NCBI GenBank assembly: GCA_035551935.1
Contig: DASZMJ010000159.1
Coordinates: forward strand, 1 to 57,757
Reading direction: 5' to 3'
Length of the DNA stretch: 57,757 nt
Origin: DASZMJ01 sp035551935
GTDB lineage: Bacteria > Planctomycetota > Planctomycetia > Isosphaerales > Isosphaeraceae
Shown here: positions 44,782 to 53,658 of the stretch, one piece after another
How the letters are laid out: every line of letters begins with the position of its first letter
Position numbering within the stretch: the first letter of the stretch is position 1
The notes under the pieces: generated by a model
The model's database searches: none
What the model was told of the DNA's origin: nothing
The model's input: only the letters and a program-made list of their open reading frames with translations
Program-made: the position numbers and the translations under genes

Positions 44782-47700
44782 ATGCGAAGTCCGCTCGAGT
44801 CCCGGATCGCCGCGCTGCGTGGGCGGTTGCGGCGGCTGCTGGCCCTGCACGGCATGAGCCGGGTCGCCGGGGCCCTGATCCTGGCCGTCGTCGCCGCCGG
44901 CCTGGCCGACTACCTCCTGAACCTCGACGCGCCGGTCCGCGTCGCGATGCTCGCGACCCTCGCCGTCTTCCTCGGCTGGCTGACCTGGCGGTTCGTCGTC
45001 ACCCCGCTGGTCGTCCGGTTCCGCGACCTCGACATCGCGCTGCGGATCGAGAAGCGCTGGCCGGGCTTGAACGACCGGCTCGCGAGCACGATCCAGTTCC
45101 TCCGAGCCCGGGGGCAGGGCAACGACTTCTACCTCGGCTCGGCCGCGTTGCGCGAGGCGGTCGTCGAACAGACGTTGAAGGAGACCGAATCGATCGACTT
45201 CCGCGAGGTCGTCGATCGGCGACCGGTCGTCCGCGCGGCGCTGCTCGGCCTCCTGGCCCTGGCCGCCGGCCTGACGATCGTCGGCCTGGCGCCGAAGTCG
45301 AGCCGGATCGCGATGGCGCGACTGTTCGCGCCGTACGGCGGGACCGAGTGGCCGAAGATGACGCACCTCCGGGTCGTCGCCGCGGCCGAGAAGGTCGCCC
45401 GCGGCGAGCCGTTCACGCTCGAGGTGGCCGTCGCCCCCGGCGACCGCGTGCCCAGCTCGGGGAAGGTCACGTATACTTATGAAAATGGCGATCGCGTGAC
45501 CGAGTCGCTCCGACCGGGCGAGGACGGCAGCTTCCACGGCCGGATCGAGGCCGTCACCGGCCCGTTCGCGTTCACCGTCGCGGCCGGCGACGACCGGACC
45601 GCCCCCCGACACGTCGACGTCGTGCCGCCGCCGGCCCTCCAGGACGTGACCGTCGAGCTCGTGCCCCCGGCCTACTCCGGCCTGCCGCGGGCGACGCTCG
45701 CCAGCGGGCACACGCAGTTGCGGGCCGTCGAGGGGACGAAGGTCGAGGTCAAGGCGACGGCGAACAAGCCGATCGCCCAGGCCGTCATGTACCGCGGCGA
45801 GACCCCGGCCCGGGAGGCCGTCGCGATCGACGGCGCCCACCTGTCCACGCGGTTCACGATGGTCGAATCGCTCCCCTTCTGGTTCGCGCTCCGCGACCGC
45901 GACGGCTTCAAGAACCAGGAGGTCACGCGCTACGAGGTCCACACGCTGAAAGACGAGGCCCCGCGGGTCGCGATCGAGGACCCGATCGGCGACCGCGACG
46001 TCCCGGCCAACGCCGACGTGCCGGTCAAGATTACCCTCGAGGACGACTACGGCCTCCACTCCGCCCGACTGCTCTACCGCGTCGCCGACGCCGGCTCCTC
46101 GGAGCCGACCCGCGAGCAGGTCAAGGGGCTCTGGGCGGCCGAGACCAAGCCGGGCGAGCCGGGCGTCAAGCAGCACGAGGTGACGTACCTCTGGCACGTC
46201 GAGGAACTCAAGCTCAACCCCGGCGCCGTCATCACCTTCTACGCCGACGCGCTCGACTATCGCGACCTCCCCGACTTCCGCCCCCCCAAGGGACCCAACC
46301 GCGGCAAGAGCCGCGAGCTCCGGCTCCGGATCGTCTCGCCCGAGCAGCGCGACCAGCTCCTCAACCAGCAGCGCCAGGCGATCCGCGACGAGATCGAGCG
46401 CGTCCAGGCGATGCAGAAGTCGGCCCTGACACCCGTCAAGGAAGATCGCCGCATGCTCGAACGCGCCGGCGACCTCGACAAGGCCGGCCGCGAGGGGCTC
46501 AAGACCGCCGCGATGGTCCAGCGCCAGGTCGAGGGCCGGATCACCAACCGCGCCGACGGCCTCGACCGCAAGATCCAGCAGTTCCTCGACGACCTCAAGA
46601 ACTTCAAGGTCGAGAACCCCGACGCCGAGAAGCAGATGCAGGGCATGAAGGCCGGCGTCGAGCGCATCCGCGAACAGCACCTCGCCCCCTCCGAGCAAGG
46701 CATCAGCCGCGCCGCCAAGGCCCTCGACGACGCCGGTGACCCGAAGGGCAACCAGGGCGGCGATCAGGCCCAGGACAAGGCCGGCGAACAGAATCCGGGC
46801 CAGAACGCCCAGGGCGCCGATGCCGGCAAGGGGCAGGACGATCAGGGCAAAGGACAGGAAGGACAGGAAGGACAGAAGGGACAAGAAGGACAGAAGGGTC
46901 AGCGAGGGAAGCAGGGACAGCAAGCCCAAGCAGGGCAGAAGGGACAGCAGGGTCAGCAAGGCGAGCAGGGGCAAGACGGCCAGCGAGGACAAGAGGGCCA
47001 GCAAGGACAGGAAGGCCAGCAAGGTCAACAGGGACAGCAGGGCAAGCAGTCCCAGTCGGGCAAGGCGAGCCCGGCGGCCGAGCAGGCCAAGAAGGAGCTG
47101 GCGCAGGCCGAGAAGCACCAGCAGGCGACCGTCGATGAGCTCCAGAAGATGCTCGACGGGCTCGGCGAATTCAACACGATGCGCGAGATGGTCCGCGACG
47201 CCGAGAACCTCCTCCGCCAACAGGACGAGGCCCTGAAGCAGTCGGCCGAGGCCGCCAAGCAGCCCGACATGGCCGGCAAGGCGCCCGAGGCGCTCAGCCC
47301 GACCCAGCGGGCCAACCTCGAGAACATGGGCGCCCGCCAGGGCGAGGTTGGCAAGGGGCTCCAGAACCTCCTCGACAAGATGGACGACACCGCGAAGCGC
47401 ACCGACGAGGCCGACCCGCTCGCCGCCTCGGCATTGCGCGAGGCCGCGGCCCAGGCCCGCCAGCAAGGGACCGCCGGCCGCATGGGCGAGGCCGCCGAGC
47501 AGCTCGCCAAGAATCAGATGGGCTCCGCCCGCGCCGGCCAGGAGCAGGCGCGCAAGGAGCTCAAGGATCTGGTCGAGTCGCTCAAGAACCGCCGCGAGAA
47601 CGAGCTCGCCCGGCTCGTCCGTGAGCTGAAGAAGGCCGAGGCCGACCTCCAGAAGCTCCACCAGCGGCAGGCCCAGAACCTCAAGAACACCCGCGACGCC

Positions 47701-48651
47701 AAGAACATCCAGGACGCCGCCCAGCGCAAGGCCCAGCTCGAGAAGCTGGCGCGCGAGCAGCAACAGATCCGCCAGGAGCTGGAACGCCAGCTCAAGCGGC
47801 TGGAGAAGCTCAACGCCGCCTCCGCCGCCCGGGCCGGCTCGCGGGCCGCGTCCAGGATGGGCCAGGCGCAGCAAGACCTCGACAACGGCGACAACCAGCA
47901 GGCCGAGGAGGACGAGGACGACGCCCTGAAGGGCCTCGAGGAGGCCGAGAACGAGGCCCAGCAGGCCCGCAAGGAGGCCGAGGAGCAGCTCGCCCTGGAG
48001 CGGCTGTCGAGGATGGAGGACGTCCTCGTCCAGCTCCGCGACCGCCAGGACAAGGTCGTCGAGGAGACGGTCTCCTACGACAAGGCCCGCGCCGAGCGCG
48101 ACGACAAGCTCACGCCCGCCCAGCGCGCGTCGGTCCGCGGCCTCAGCCGGGTCCAGGACGCGATCAAGGACGAGACCGCCGAGCTCGTCGAGCGGCTCGA
48201 AGGGGCCCCGGTCTTCGCGCTGACGCTCAAGAAGGCGACCGAGAGCATGGACGTCGCCTCGGAACGCCTCAAGGGGCTCGCCACCGACTCCGACACCCAG
48301 CGCGCCGAGAAGTCGGCCAGCCGCCGCTTCAACCAGCTCATCGCCGCCCTCCAACCCCTCAAGCCCAAGGGGGCCCAGCAGTCGCCGCCGGGCGGCGGGA
48401 ACCCGCCGGGCGGCGGGCAGCAAGGCAACGGTGACCGCATCCCGACCTCCGCGCAGATCAAGATGCTCAAGGCGCTCCAGGAAGAGGTCAACATCCGGAC
48501 CCAGGAGCTCGACGAGATCAAGTCCCGCAAGAAGGCCCTCAACGACGCGCAGAAGGCCGAGGTCGAGCGGCTCCAGGACGAGCAGGGGGCGATCGCCGAC
48601 CTCGCCCGCGACATCACCCAGCCGAAGCGTCCCGACGGACAGGAGGACTGA
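44782..48651 (+). CDS. DUF4175-like giant membrane/coiled-coil protein with collagen-like G-Q-X tract
   Basis: 1289 aa. Three N-terminal transmembrane helices (about 26-44, 54-72 and 150-170) are followed by extracytoplasmic beta domains (about 195-510). Long charged, Gln-rich helices follow (about 510-660, and 760-1289; e.g. RKELKDLVESLKNRRENEL), predicted as coiled coil. Between the helical parts, residues 691-756 form 22 consecutive triplets, 21 starting with Gly, mostly GQX (GQEGQEGQKGQ...), like a proline-free collagen-like tract. The overall plan matches DUF4175-type proteins known in alphaproteobacteria and planctomycetes. Fifth gene of the MoxR operon; it ends 2 nt before the next gene. 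Confidence 0.78.
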   Translation: MRSPLESRIAALRGRLRRLLALHGMSRVAGALILAVVAAGLADYLLNLDAPVRVAMLATLAVFLGWLTWRFVVTPLVVRFRDLDIALRIEKRWPGLNDRLASTIQFLRARGQGNDFYLGSAALREAVVEQTLKETESIDFREVVDRRPVVRAALLGLLALAAGLTIVGLAPKSSRIAMARLFAPYGGTEWPKMTHLRVVAAAEKVARGEPFTLEVAVAPGDRVPSSGKVTYTYENGDRVTESLRPGEDGSFHGRIEAVTGPFAFTVAAGDDRTAPRHVDVVPPPALQDVTVELVPPAYSGLPRATLASGHTQLRAVEGTKVEVKATANKPIAQAVMYRGETPAREAVAIDGAHLSTRFTMVESLPFWFALRDRDGFKNQEVTRYEVHTLKDEAPRVAIEDPIGDRDVPANADVPVKITLEDDYGLHSARLLYRVADAGSSEPTREQVKGLWAAETKPGEPGVKQHEVTYLWHVEELKLNPGAVITFYADALDYRDLPDFRPPKGPNRGKSRELRLRIVSPEQRDQLLNQQRQAIRDEIERVQAMQKSALTPVKEDRRMLERAGDLDKAGREGLKTAAMVQRQVEGRITNRADGLDRKIQQFLDDLKNFKVENPDAEKQMQGMKAGVERIREQHLAPSEQGISRAAKALDDAGDPKGNQGGDQAQDKAGEQNPGQNAQGADAGKGQDDQGKGQEGQEGQKGQEGQKGQRGKQGQQAQAGQKGQQGQQGEQGQDGQRGQEGQQGQEGQQGQQGQQGKQSQSGKASPAAEQAKKELAQAEKHQQATVDELQKMLDGLGEFNTMREMVRDAENLLRQQDEALKQSAEAAKQPDMAGKAPEALSPTQRANLENMGARQGEVGKGLQNLLDKMDDTAKRTDEADPLAASALREAAAQARQQGTAGRMGEAAEQLAKNQMGSARAGQEQARKELKDLVESLKNRRENELARLVRELKKAEADLQKLHQRQAQNLKNTRDAKNIQDAAQRKAQLEKLAREQQQIRQELERQLKRLEKLNAASAARAGSRAASRMGQAQQDLDNGDNQQAEEDEDDALKGLEEAENEAQQARKEAEEQLALERLSRMEDVLVQLRDRQDKVVEETVSYDKARAERDDKLTPAQRASVRGLSRVQDAIKDETAELVERLEGAPVFALTLKKATESMDVASERLKGLATDSDTQRAEKSASRRFNQLIAALQPLKPKGAQQSPPGGGNPPGGGQQGNGDRIPTSAQIKMLKALQEEVNIRTQELDEIKSRKKALNDAQKAEVERLQDEQGAIADLARDITQPKRPDGQED
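46852..47049. repeat. GQX triplet-repeat tract (22 codon triplets)
   Basis: Continuous 9-bp periodicity of the type GGxCAGxxx, encoding Gly-Gln-X 22 times with one Gly replaced by Ala. A looser Gly/Gln/Asp-rich approach region precedes it from about 46740. Confidence 0.85.
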
Positions 48652-48653
48652 CC

Positions 48654-49568
48654 ATGTTCGCCACGCGACTCACGAGCCTCGCGCTGCTGGTCGCCGCCCT
48701 CGGCTGGGCCCCGTCGGCCTTCGGCCGCGACGACCCCAAACCCGACGACCTCGAGAAGATCCTCGACAAGATCGAGGGCAAGAAGGCCGACAAGAAGGAC
48801 GACGACAAGAAGGCCGAGCCGAAGAAGGACGACGCGAAGAAGGACGGCGACAAGAAGGCCGAATCGAAGAAGGACGCCCCGAAGACGGAGGAGGGGAAGG
48901 TCGATTCGAAGGATGAGGATGTCGACGACATCCTCAAGGGGCTCGGCGGCGGCAAGGACGCGCCGGCGACCGAGGGGCCGGCGTCGCAGCCCGAGGGGCC
49001 GAAGCCCAAGGCCGACACCGCGCAGCCGAAGCCCGAGGACAAGCCGATCGACGAGGAGCTGGAACGCCTCCAGGGCAAGATCAAGAAGAAGCCGCCCCAG
49101 CAGCAGGGCGGCGGCGGCCAGCGGCAGGGGCCGCTCGACGAGGTCATCAAGAAGATGCGCGACGTCGAGAAGCGGCTCGGCCAGCCCGACACCGGCGAGA
49201 AGACCCGCGAGGAGCAACAGCAGATCGTCTCCGAGCTCGACAAGTACCTCGAACGCCTCCGACAGCAGCGCATGACCTCGCAGTCCCGCACCCAGCGCGT
49301 CGCCCGGGGCAACTCCCCCGGCCAGAACAACAGCAACCCCGGCAACAACCCCGGCCGGGGCGACAACCAGACGATCCGCCCCAAGCCGCCCAAGCAGAAG
49401 CCGAAGGGGCCGGTCCTCACGGACAAGAACATCTGGGGCCAGCTCCCGGAGATGTTGCGCGAGGAGATGAACAACGTCTTCAAGGAGGAGCCCCTGCCCG
49501 AGAAGTTCGAGATGGTCCGGCGGTATTACGACGCGGTCGCGAAGAAGGCCCTCAAGAAGGAGCAGTGA
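48654..49568 (+). CDS. Secreted Lys/Asp-rich protein, unknown function
   Basis: 304 aa. The signal peptide (RLTSLALLVAALGWAPSAFG) leads into a highly charged Lys/Asp/Glu-rich segment (about 35-95; KKADKKDDDKKAEPKKDD). A helical part follows (about 150-205; LDEVIKKMRDVEKRLG, IVSELDKYLERLRQQR), then an Asn/Gly/Pro-rich spacer. The conserved-looking C-terminus is IWGQLPEMLREEMNNVF followed by a short helix ending in YYDAVAKKAL. The last part resembles the C-termini of other planctomycete envelope proteins next to squalene-cyclase-like genes. It starts 2 nt after the previous stop, so it is clearly cotranscribed. Confidence 0.7.
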   Translation: MFATRLTSLALLVAALGWAPSAFGRDDPKPDDLEKILDKIEGKKADKKDDDKKAEPKKDDAKKDGDKKAESKKDAPKTEEGKVDSKDEDVDDILKGLGGGKDAPATEGPASQPEGPKPKADTAQPKPEDKPIDEELERLQGKIKKKPPQQQGGGGQRQGPLDEVIKKMRDVEKRLGQPDTGEKTREEQQQIVSELDKYLERLRQQRMTSQSRTQRVARGNSPGQNNSNPGNNPGRGDNQTIRPKPPKQKPKGPVLTDKNIWGQLPEMLREEMNNVFKEEPLPEKFEMVRRYYDAVAKKALKKEQ

Positions 49569-49571
49569 CCG

Positions 49572-50663
49572 ATGCGACGCGCGACCCTGGCGATCGGCTT
49601 GGCGCTGGCAATGGCCGTCCCGACGGCCGCGCCGGCGCAGAAGGGGGGCGGGGGCAAGGGCAAGGAGAAGGCCCCCGAGCCCGGCCAGTTCGTCGAGGCC
49701 CGGCACGGCGACGTCCCCGAGGGGACGGCCGAGATGGTCACGCCCGCGACCGAGCGGGCCGTCGACCGCGGCCTGGTCTGGCTGGCCAAGCAACAGAACG
49801 CCGACGGCTCGTTCGGCAACAGCGGCTATCACGTCGCCGTGACCAGCCTCTCGGGCCTGGCGATGATGGCCTCGGGCTCCTCGCCCGGGCGCGGACCGTA
49901 CGGGGCGAACATCGACAAGGCGCTGCTCTACGTCATGGACAACACCGCCTCCTCCGGCTTCATCTGCGAGGGCGGCGCCGGCGCGAACAGCCCGATGTAC
50001 GGCCACGGCTTCGGCTGCCTCTTCCTCGCCGAGGCCTACGGCATGACCCGCCGCGCCGAGATCCGCGAGAAGCTCGAGAAGGCCGTCCGGCTGATCATCG
50101 ACACCCAGAACCGCGAGGGCGGCTGGCGGTATCAGCCCGTCCGCGCCGACGCCGACCTCTCGGTGACGATCTGCCAGATCAACGCCCTCCGCGCCGCCCG
50201 CAACGCCGGCATCTTCGTCCCCAAGGAGACGGTCCAGAACTGCATCAAGTACGTGAAGCAGTCGCAGAACGGCGACGGTGGCTTCCGCTACATGCTCATG
50301 CAAGGCGGCGGCAGCGGCTTCCCCCGCTCGGCCGCGGGCGTCGTCGCGCTCTACAGCGCCGGCGAGTACGACTCGAACGAGATCACCAAGGGGATCAGGT
50401 ACCTCAAGAGCCACCTGCCCGCCAAGCAGTTCGGCTCCCGCGACCCCCACTACTTCTACGGCCACTACTACGCCGCGCAGGCCATGTGGATCCGCGGCGG
50501 CGACGACTGGTCGCAGTGGTATCCCGCCATCCGCGACGAGCTGCTTCAACGCCAGTCCGGGCAGGGCTTCTGGCCCGACGGCTTCGGCAACGAGTACGGC
50601 ACCGCCATGGCCCTCATCATCCTCCAGATGCCGAACAACTGCCTGCCGATCTTCCAGCGATGA
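49572..50663 (+). CDS. Secreted prenyltransferase/squalene-cyclase-like alpha/alpha-barrel protein
   Basis: 363 aa with a signal peptide (ATLAIGLALAMAVPTAAPAQ). Repeats of the prenyltransferase/squalene-oxidase superfamily are visible: GLVWLAKQQNADGSFG, IDTQNREGGWRYQP, VKQSQNGDGGFRYM and LLQRQSGQGFWPDG. The catalytic DxDD of squalene-hopene cyclases is not seen, and the protein is about half their length, so a binding or structural alpha/alpha-toroid is more likely than terpene cyclisation. It starts 3 nt after the previous stop. Such proteins routinely follow MoxR/VWA genes in planctomycetes, to my knowledge. Confidence 0.78.
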   Translation: MRRATLAIGLALAMAVPTAAPAQKGGGGKGKEKAPEPGQFVEARHGDVPEGTAEMVTPATERAVDRGLVWLAKQQNADGSFGNSGYHVAVTSLSGLAMMASGSSPGRGPYGANIDKALLYVMDNTASSGFICEGGAGANSPMYGHGFGCLFLAEAYGMTRRAEIREKLEKAVRLIIDTQNREGGWRYQPVRADADLSVTICQINALRAARNAGIFVPKETVQNCIKYVKQSQNGDGGFRYMLMQGGGSGFPRSAAGVVALYSAGEYDSNEITKGIRYLKSHLPAKQFGSRDPHYFYGHYYAAQAMWIRGGDDWSQWYPAIRDELLQRQSGQGFWPDGFGNEYGTAMALIILQMPNNCLPIFQR

Positions 50664-50672
50664 GCTTTATTC

Positions 50673-52007
50673 ATGGTCGATAGGGACGACTCTCCGAATC
50701 AAGACCCTCTCCGGGTGGCACGCCCTGAGTCCGCGAAGGGCGTGGTCGAGGCCGGGTCCCACGCCCTTCGCGGACTCAGGGCGTGCCACCCGAGGATCGG
50801 CGTCCTCGCCCTGGCGCTCGTGGCGGTCGGGGCCGACGACCCGAAGCCCGCGCCCCCCGCGGTGGCCGGGCCGGTCTTCACGGCGACGCTCACCGACGCG
50901 AAGACGGCCGCCGGCCGGCTCCGGCAGCTCGGCGGGCCGGAGGGGAAGGTCACGCTCGTCGACGAGGAAGGGGCCGAGCACTCCTGGCCGCTCAAGGACG
51001 TCGTCAAGCTCTCCCGCAACGGCGATCCCCCGCAGGGGACGGCCGAGGGACAGCTCGTCCTCTTCCCCGACGGCGACCGCCTGCACGTCGGCTCGATCGG
51101 CACGACGACCGAGACGACGCTCGACGTGAAGGCCGAGGGGCTCGGCGACCTGAAGTTGCCGCTCGAGGCGCCGCTGGGCCTGGTCCTGAACCCGCCGGGC
51201 GAGGCCGACGCCGCCGAGGAGCTGATCGGCCGCGCCCGACGCGAGCCGCGCAAGGCCGAGGTCCTCTGGCTCGCCAACGGCGACCGGATGGACGGCGGCT
51301 TCCTCGGCATCGGGCCGCAGACGATCCAATTCCAGCCCGAGGCGGGTAAGCTCGAGGTCAATCGCTCGGGGGTCCTCGCCGTCGGTTTTGATCCGAAGCT
51401 GGTCGCTTACCCGATGCCCAAGGGGGATTGGCTGGAGCTGACCCTCGACGACGGCACGCGGCTTGGCGTCTCGGAGGCCCGGGTGGAGCAGGGGGTGGTG
51501 TTCGCCAAGGCCCGATTCGGCCTGCCGATCCGCCTCGGCGTCGAGCGGCTGGCGCGGGTGCATGCCCGGACGGGCTCGGTGGCGTACCTGTCGGATCGCG
51601 AGGCCGACGCCGAGCGTTACACCGGCTACATCGGCCCGGTGCGGCCGTACCGCCGCGATTTGACGGTCGACGGCCATCCGTTCCGGCTCGGCGGCGAGCC
51701 GTTCGACCACGGCGTCGGGACGACGAGCAAGACGATCCTCGCCTACAAGCTCGCGCCCGGCGACCGCCGGTTCCAGGCCCTAGTCGGCCTCGACGACCGC
51801 GCCGGTCCGCTCGGCAACGCCGTCTTCCGCGTCCTGGTCGACAGCCGCGAGCGGTTCGCCTCGCCGCCGATGTCGGCCCGCGCGACTCCCCGGCCGGTGG
51901 ACGTCGACGTCGCCGGGGCGAAGGTCCTCTTCCTCGTCACCGAGTTCGGCGACCGGGGCGACGTCCGCGACCTCGCCGACTGGGTCGAGGCCCGGCTGGT
52001 CCGATAA
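50673..52007 (+). CDS. NPCBM-domain exported protein with palindrome-encoded N-terminus
   Basis: 444 aa. The C-terminal NPCBM-type carbohydrate-binding domain (about 305-440) includes GEPFDHGVGTTSKTILAYKL and FQALVGLDDRAG. The preceding 230 residues are beta-rich and of unknown fold. A signal-peptide core (IGVLALALVAVGA, about 42-54) is present but sits behind about 40 hydrophilic residues, largely encoded by a perfect 34-bp-arm inverted repeat (50712-50792). No ATG or usable GTG exists between the repeat and the hydrophobic core, so ATG 50673 is given with caution; the gene may be 5'-disrupted. Last gene of the MoxR operon (9-nt gap). Confidence 0.65.
   Translation: MVDRDDSPNQDPLRVARPESAKGVVEAGSHALRGLRACHPRIGVLALALVAVGADDPKPAPPAVAGPVFTATLTDAKTAAGRLRQLGGPEGKVTLVDEEGAEHSWPLKDVVKLSRNGDPPQGTAEGQLVLFPDGDRLHVGSIGTTTETTLDVKAEGLGDLKLPLEAPLGLVLNPPGEADAAEELIGRARREPRKAEVLWLANGDRMDGGFLGIGPQTIQFQPEAGKLEVNRSGVLAVGFDPKLVAYPMPKGDWLELTLDDGTRLGVSEARVEQGVVFAKARFGLPIRLGVERLARVHARTGSVAYLSDREADAERYTGYIGPVRPYRRDLTVDGHPFRLGGEPFDHGVGTTSKTILAYKLAPGDRRFQALVGLDDRAGPLGNAVFRVLVDSRERFASPPMSARATPRPVDVDVAGAKVLFLVTEFGDRGDVRDLADWVEARLVR
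50712..50792. repeat. Perfect 34-bp inverted repeat inside the NPCBM coding region
   Basis: Arms 50712-50745 and 50759-50792 are exact reverse complements, beginning CGGGTGGCACGCCCTGAG, around a 13-nt loop. The reading frame passes through the whole palindrome without a stop. There is no GTAG foot. Confidence 0.85.
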
Positions 52008-52096
52008 ATGAGGGCCGACTTCCAATCCGGGCGCGCCCTCGTGTACCATAAGGCCCGGAACGACCGGACGCCCCTCCGCCCGCCGAGTCTCGTATC

Positions 52097-52828
52097 ATGA
52101 CCCGAGACGCCTCGAACGAGTCGGCCGAACGGCTGACGAACCTCGGACATCTCGCCGCCGGGATCGGCCACCACGTCATCAATGCCTTCAGCGCCATCGT
52201 CTCGAACGCCGAGATCCTCCGGCTCGCGGCCCAGGCCAAGGAGCCGATCGACCCGGCGGCCGTCGCCGACACGATCGTCAAGACGGCCGTCGAGGCGTCC
52301 ACGGTGGCGCGGCGGCTGATCGACTACACCCGGCCGATCACCACCGCCGGTCCCAGCCTGGTGGCCCTCGACCGCCTGATCACCGACATCGCCGCCGAGG
52401 AGTCGGCCCGGCTCGGCCGCGCCGAGGTCGTCTGGCAGGTCGACGCGCGGCCGGTCCCGCCGATCAAAGGGGACGAGGCGCAGTTGCGGGCGATGCTCGG
52501 CCACCTGATCACCAACGCCCTGGAGGCCCTGTCGCGCTCCGGCGGCACGATCACCCTGTCGACCGGCATGGACGCCCGCGGCTGGGTCGCCCTCGAGGTC
52601 CGAGACTCCGGCGCCGGCATGTCGTCCGAGGCCCTGACGCGGGCCGTCGAGCCGTTCTTCAGCACCAAGGGCGGCCATTTCGGCGTCGGCCTGAGCATCG
52701 CCAACGGCATTTGGCGCCGCCATCACGGGACGCTCGCCGTCCGCAGCCAGCCCGGCGAGGGGACCGTCGTCCGCCTCTGCGTCGAGCCCGGCAACCGCCA
52801 GACCCAGTCCCCCGCGCCCCCGCGCTGA
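52097..52828 (+). CDS. Soluble sensor histidine kinase (NtrB-like core)
   Basis: 243 aa. No transmembrane or PAS domain is present. The dimerisation/phospho-acceptor helix is LGHLAAGIGHHVINAFSAI (about 17-35), resembling the NtrB/ZraS motif GxLAAGIAHEINNPL, with His in GHHVIN as the likely phosphorylation site. The ATPase domain has the N box GHLITNALEAL, G1 DSGAGM, F box FFSTKG and G2 GVGLSIANG. Input must come from a partner, as no sensor domain is fused. No response regulator is in the window. It follows the MoxR operon by 89 nt and converges on a second kinase-like gene. Confidence 0.85.
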   Translation: MTRDASNESAERLTNLGHLAAGIGHHVINAFSAIVSNAEILRLAAQAKEPIDPAAVADTIVKTAVEASTVARRLIDYTRPITTAGPSLVALDRLITDIAAEESARLGRAEVVWQVDARPVPPIKGDEAQLRAMLGHLITNALEALSRSGGTITLSTGMDARGWVALEVRDSGAGMSSEALTRAVEPFFSTKGGHFGVGLSIANGIWRRHHGTLAVRSQPGEGTVVRLCVEPGNRQTQSPAPPR

Positions 52829-52844
52829 GACGGCCGGGCCGGGT

Positions 52845-53573
52845 TCAAGCTCGCGGGCCGGCGACGGGGAACGTGACGCGGGCCCGCGTCCCGGTCGCCT
52901 CGGCGGGTTCCAGCACGATCGCGCCGCCGAGCCGATCGACCTGGGCCTTGCAGAGGGCCAGGCCCATGCCGTCGCCGGCGGTCCCGGCCCGCTCGTCGCG
53001 CGCGAGGCGATAGAAGGGCTCGAAGACCTTCGATCGGGCGTGGGCGGGGATGCCGGGACCGTCGTCGGTCACGGTCACGGACCAATCGGGCCCCGACCGC
53101 TCGACCACGACGCCGACCCGGCCGCCCGAGGGCGTGAACCGGAGCGCATTGGCCACGAGCTGGCCGATCGCCCGCCGGCAGAGCGCGGTCTGGGTCGCGA
53201 CGAGGGCGTCGGCCCCCGCCCGCCGGCAGTCCCAATCCAGCTCCCGTTCCTCGGCGGTCGCCGCGAACCGGCGGTCGAGGTCGGCGACGAGGTCGTCGAG
53301 CCGGATCGATTCGAGCGCCGGGGGAGAGGGTGCGCGGGTCAGGACGGCGAACTCGAAGAAGGCCCCGGTCAGGTCGCGCAGGCCGTCGCTGAGGGCGAGG
53401 CTCGAACGCACGTAAGCCCGCTGTTCGGCCGAGATCCCCGGGCCGCCCTCCCGGTCGAGCCGATCGAGCCGATCCCTGAGGTCGACGAGCGGTCGGCCCA
53501 GTCCCCGGTCCAGGCCGACGAGGAGCCGCCTCAGCTCGTCGACGTCGAAGGCCGGGGCGGGGTGTTCCTTCAT
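52845..53573 (-). CDS. Histidine-kinase-like ATPase lacking a recognisable phospho-acceptor His
   Basis: 242 aa from ATG 53573 (GGGG shortly upstream; a TTG at 53672 would add 33 low-complexity residues). The HATPase domain is complete: N box IGQLVANALRFTP, G1 VTDDGPGIPA, F box VFEPFYRL and G2 GDGMGLALCKAQ. In the expected HisKA helix the sequence is LDRGLGRPLVDLRDRL where S-H-E-L-R-T-P-L would stand, so the His is replaced by Arg. It may be a pseudokinase, an anti-sigma/phosphatase-type ATPase, or use another His. It is downstream of the BON-like gene on the same strand. Confidence 0.75.
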   Translation of the reverse strand: MKEHPAPAFDVDELRRLLVGLDRGLGRPLVDLRDRLDRLDREGGPGISAEQRAYVRSSLALSDGLRDLTGAFFEFAVLTRAPSPPALESIRLDDLVADLDRRFAATAEERELDWDCRRAGADALVATQTALCRRAIGQLVANALRFTPSGGRVGVVVERSGPDWSVTVTDDGPGIPAHARSKVFEPFYRLARDERAGTAGDGMGLALCKAQVDRLGGAIVLEPAEATGTRARVTFPVAGPRA

Positions 53574-53658
53574 CGAATCCCCCGGCCCTCGGGCGTCGGC
53601 GCGCGGAGCGGCTGTCGCGGCGGGACGGGTCCCGCCGGAGGCGTCGGTCCGCCGACCG

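Noticed and set aside
44314..48423. 1369-codon minus-strand frame opposite the DUF4175-like gene
   Set aside because: Leu/Val/Gly-rich mirror of a Gln/Lys/Glu-rich coding strand; no start context or domain.
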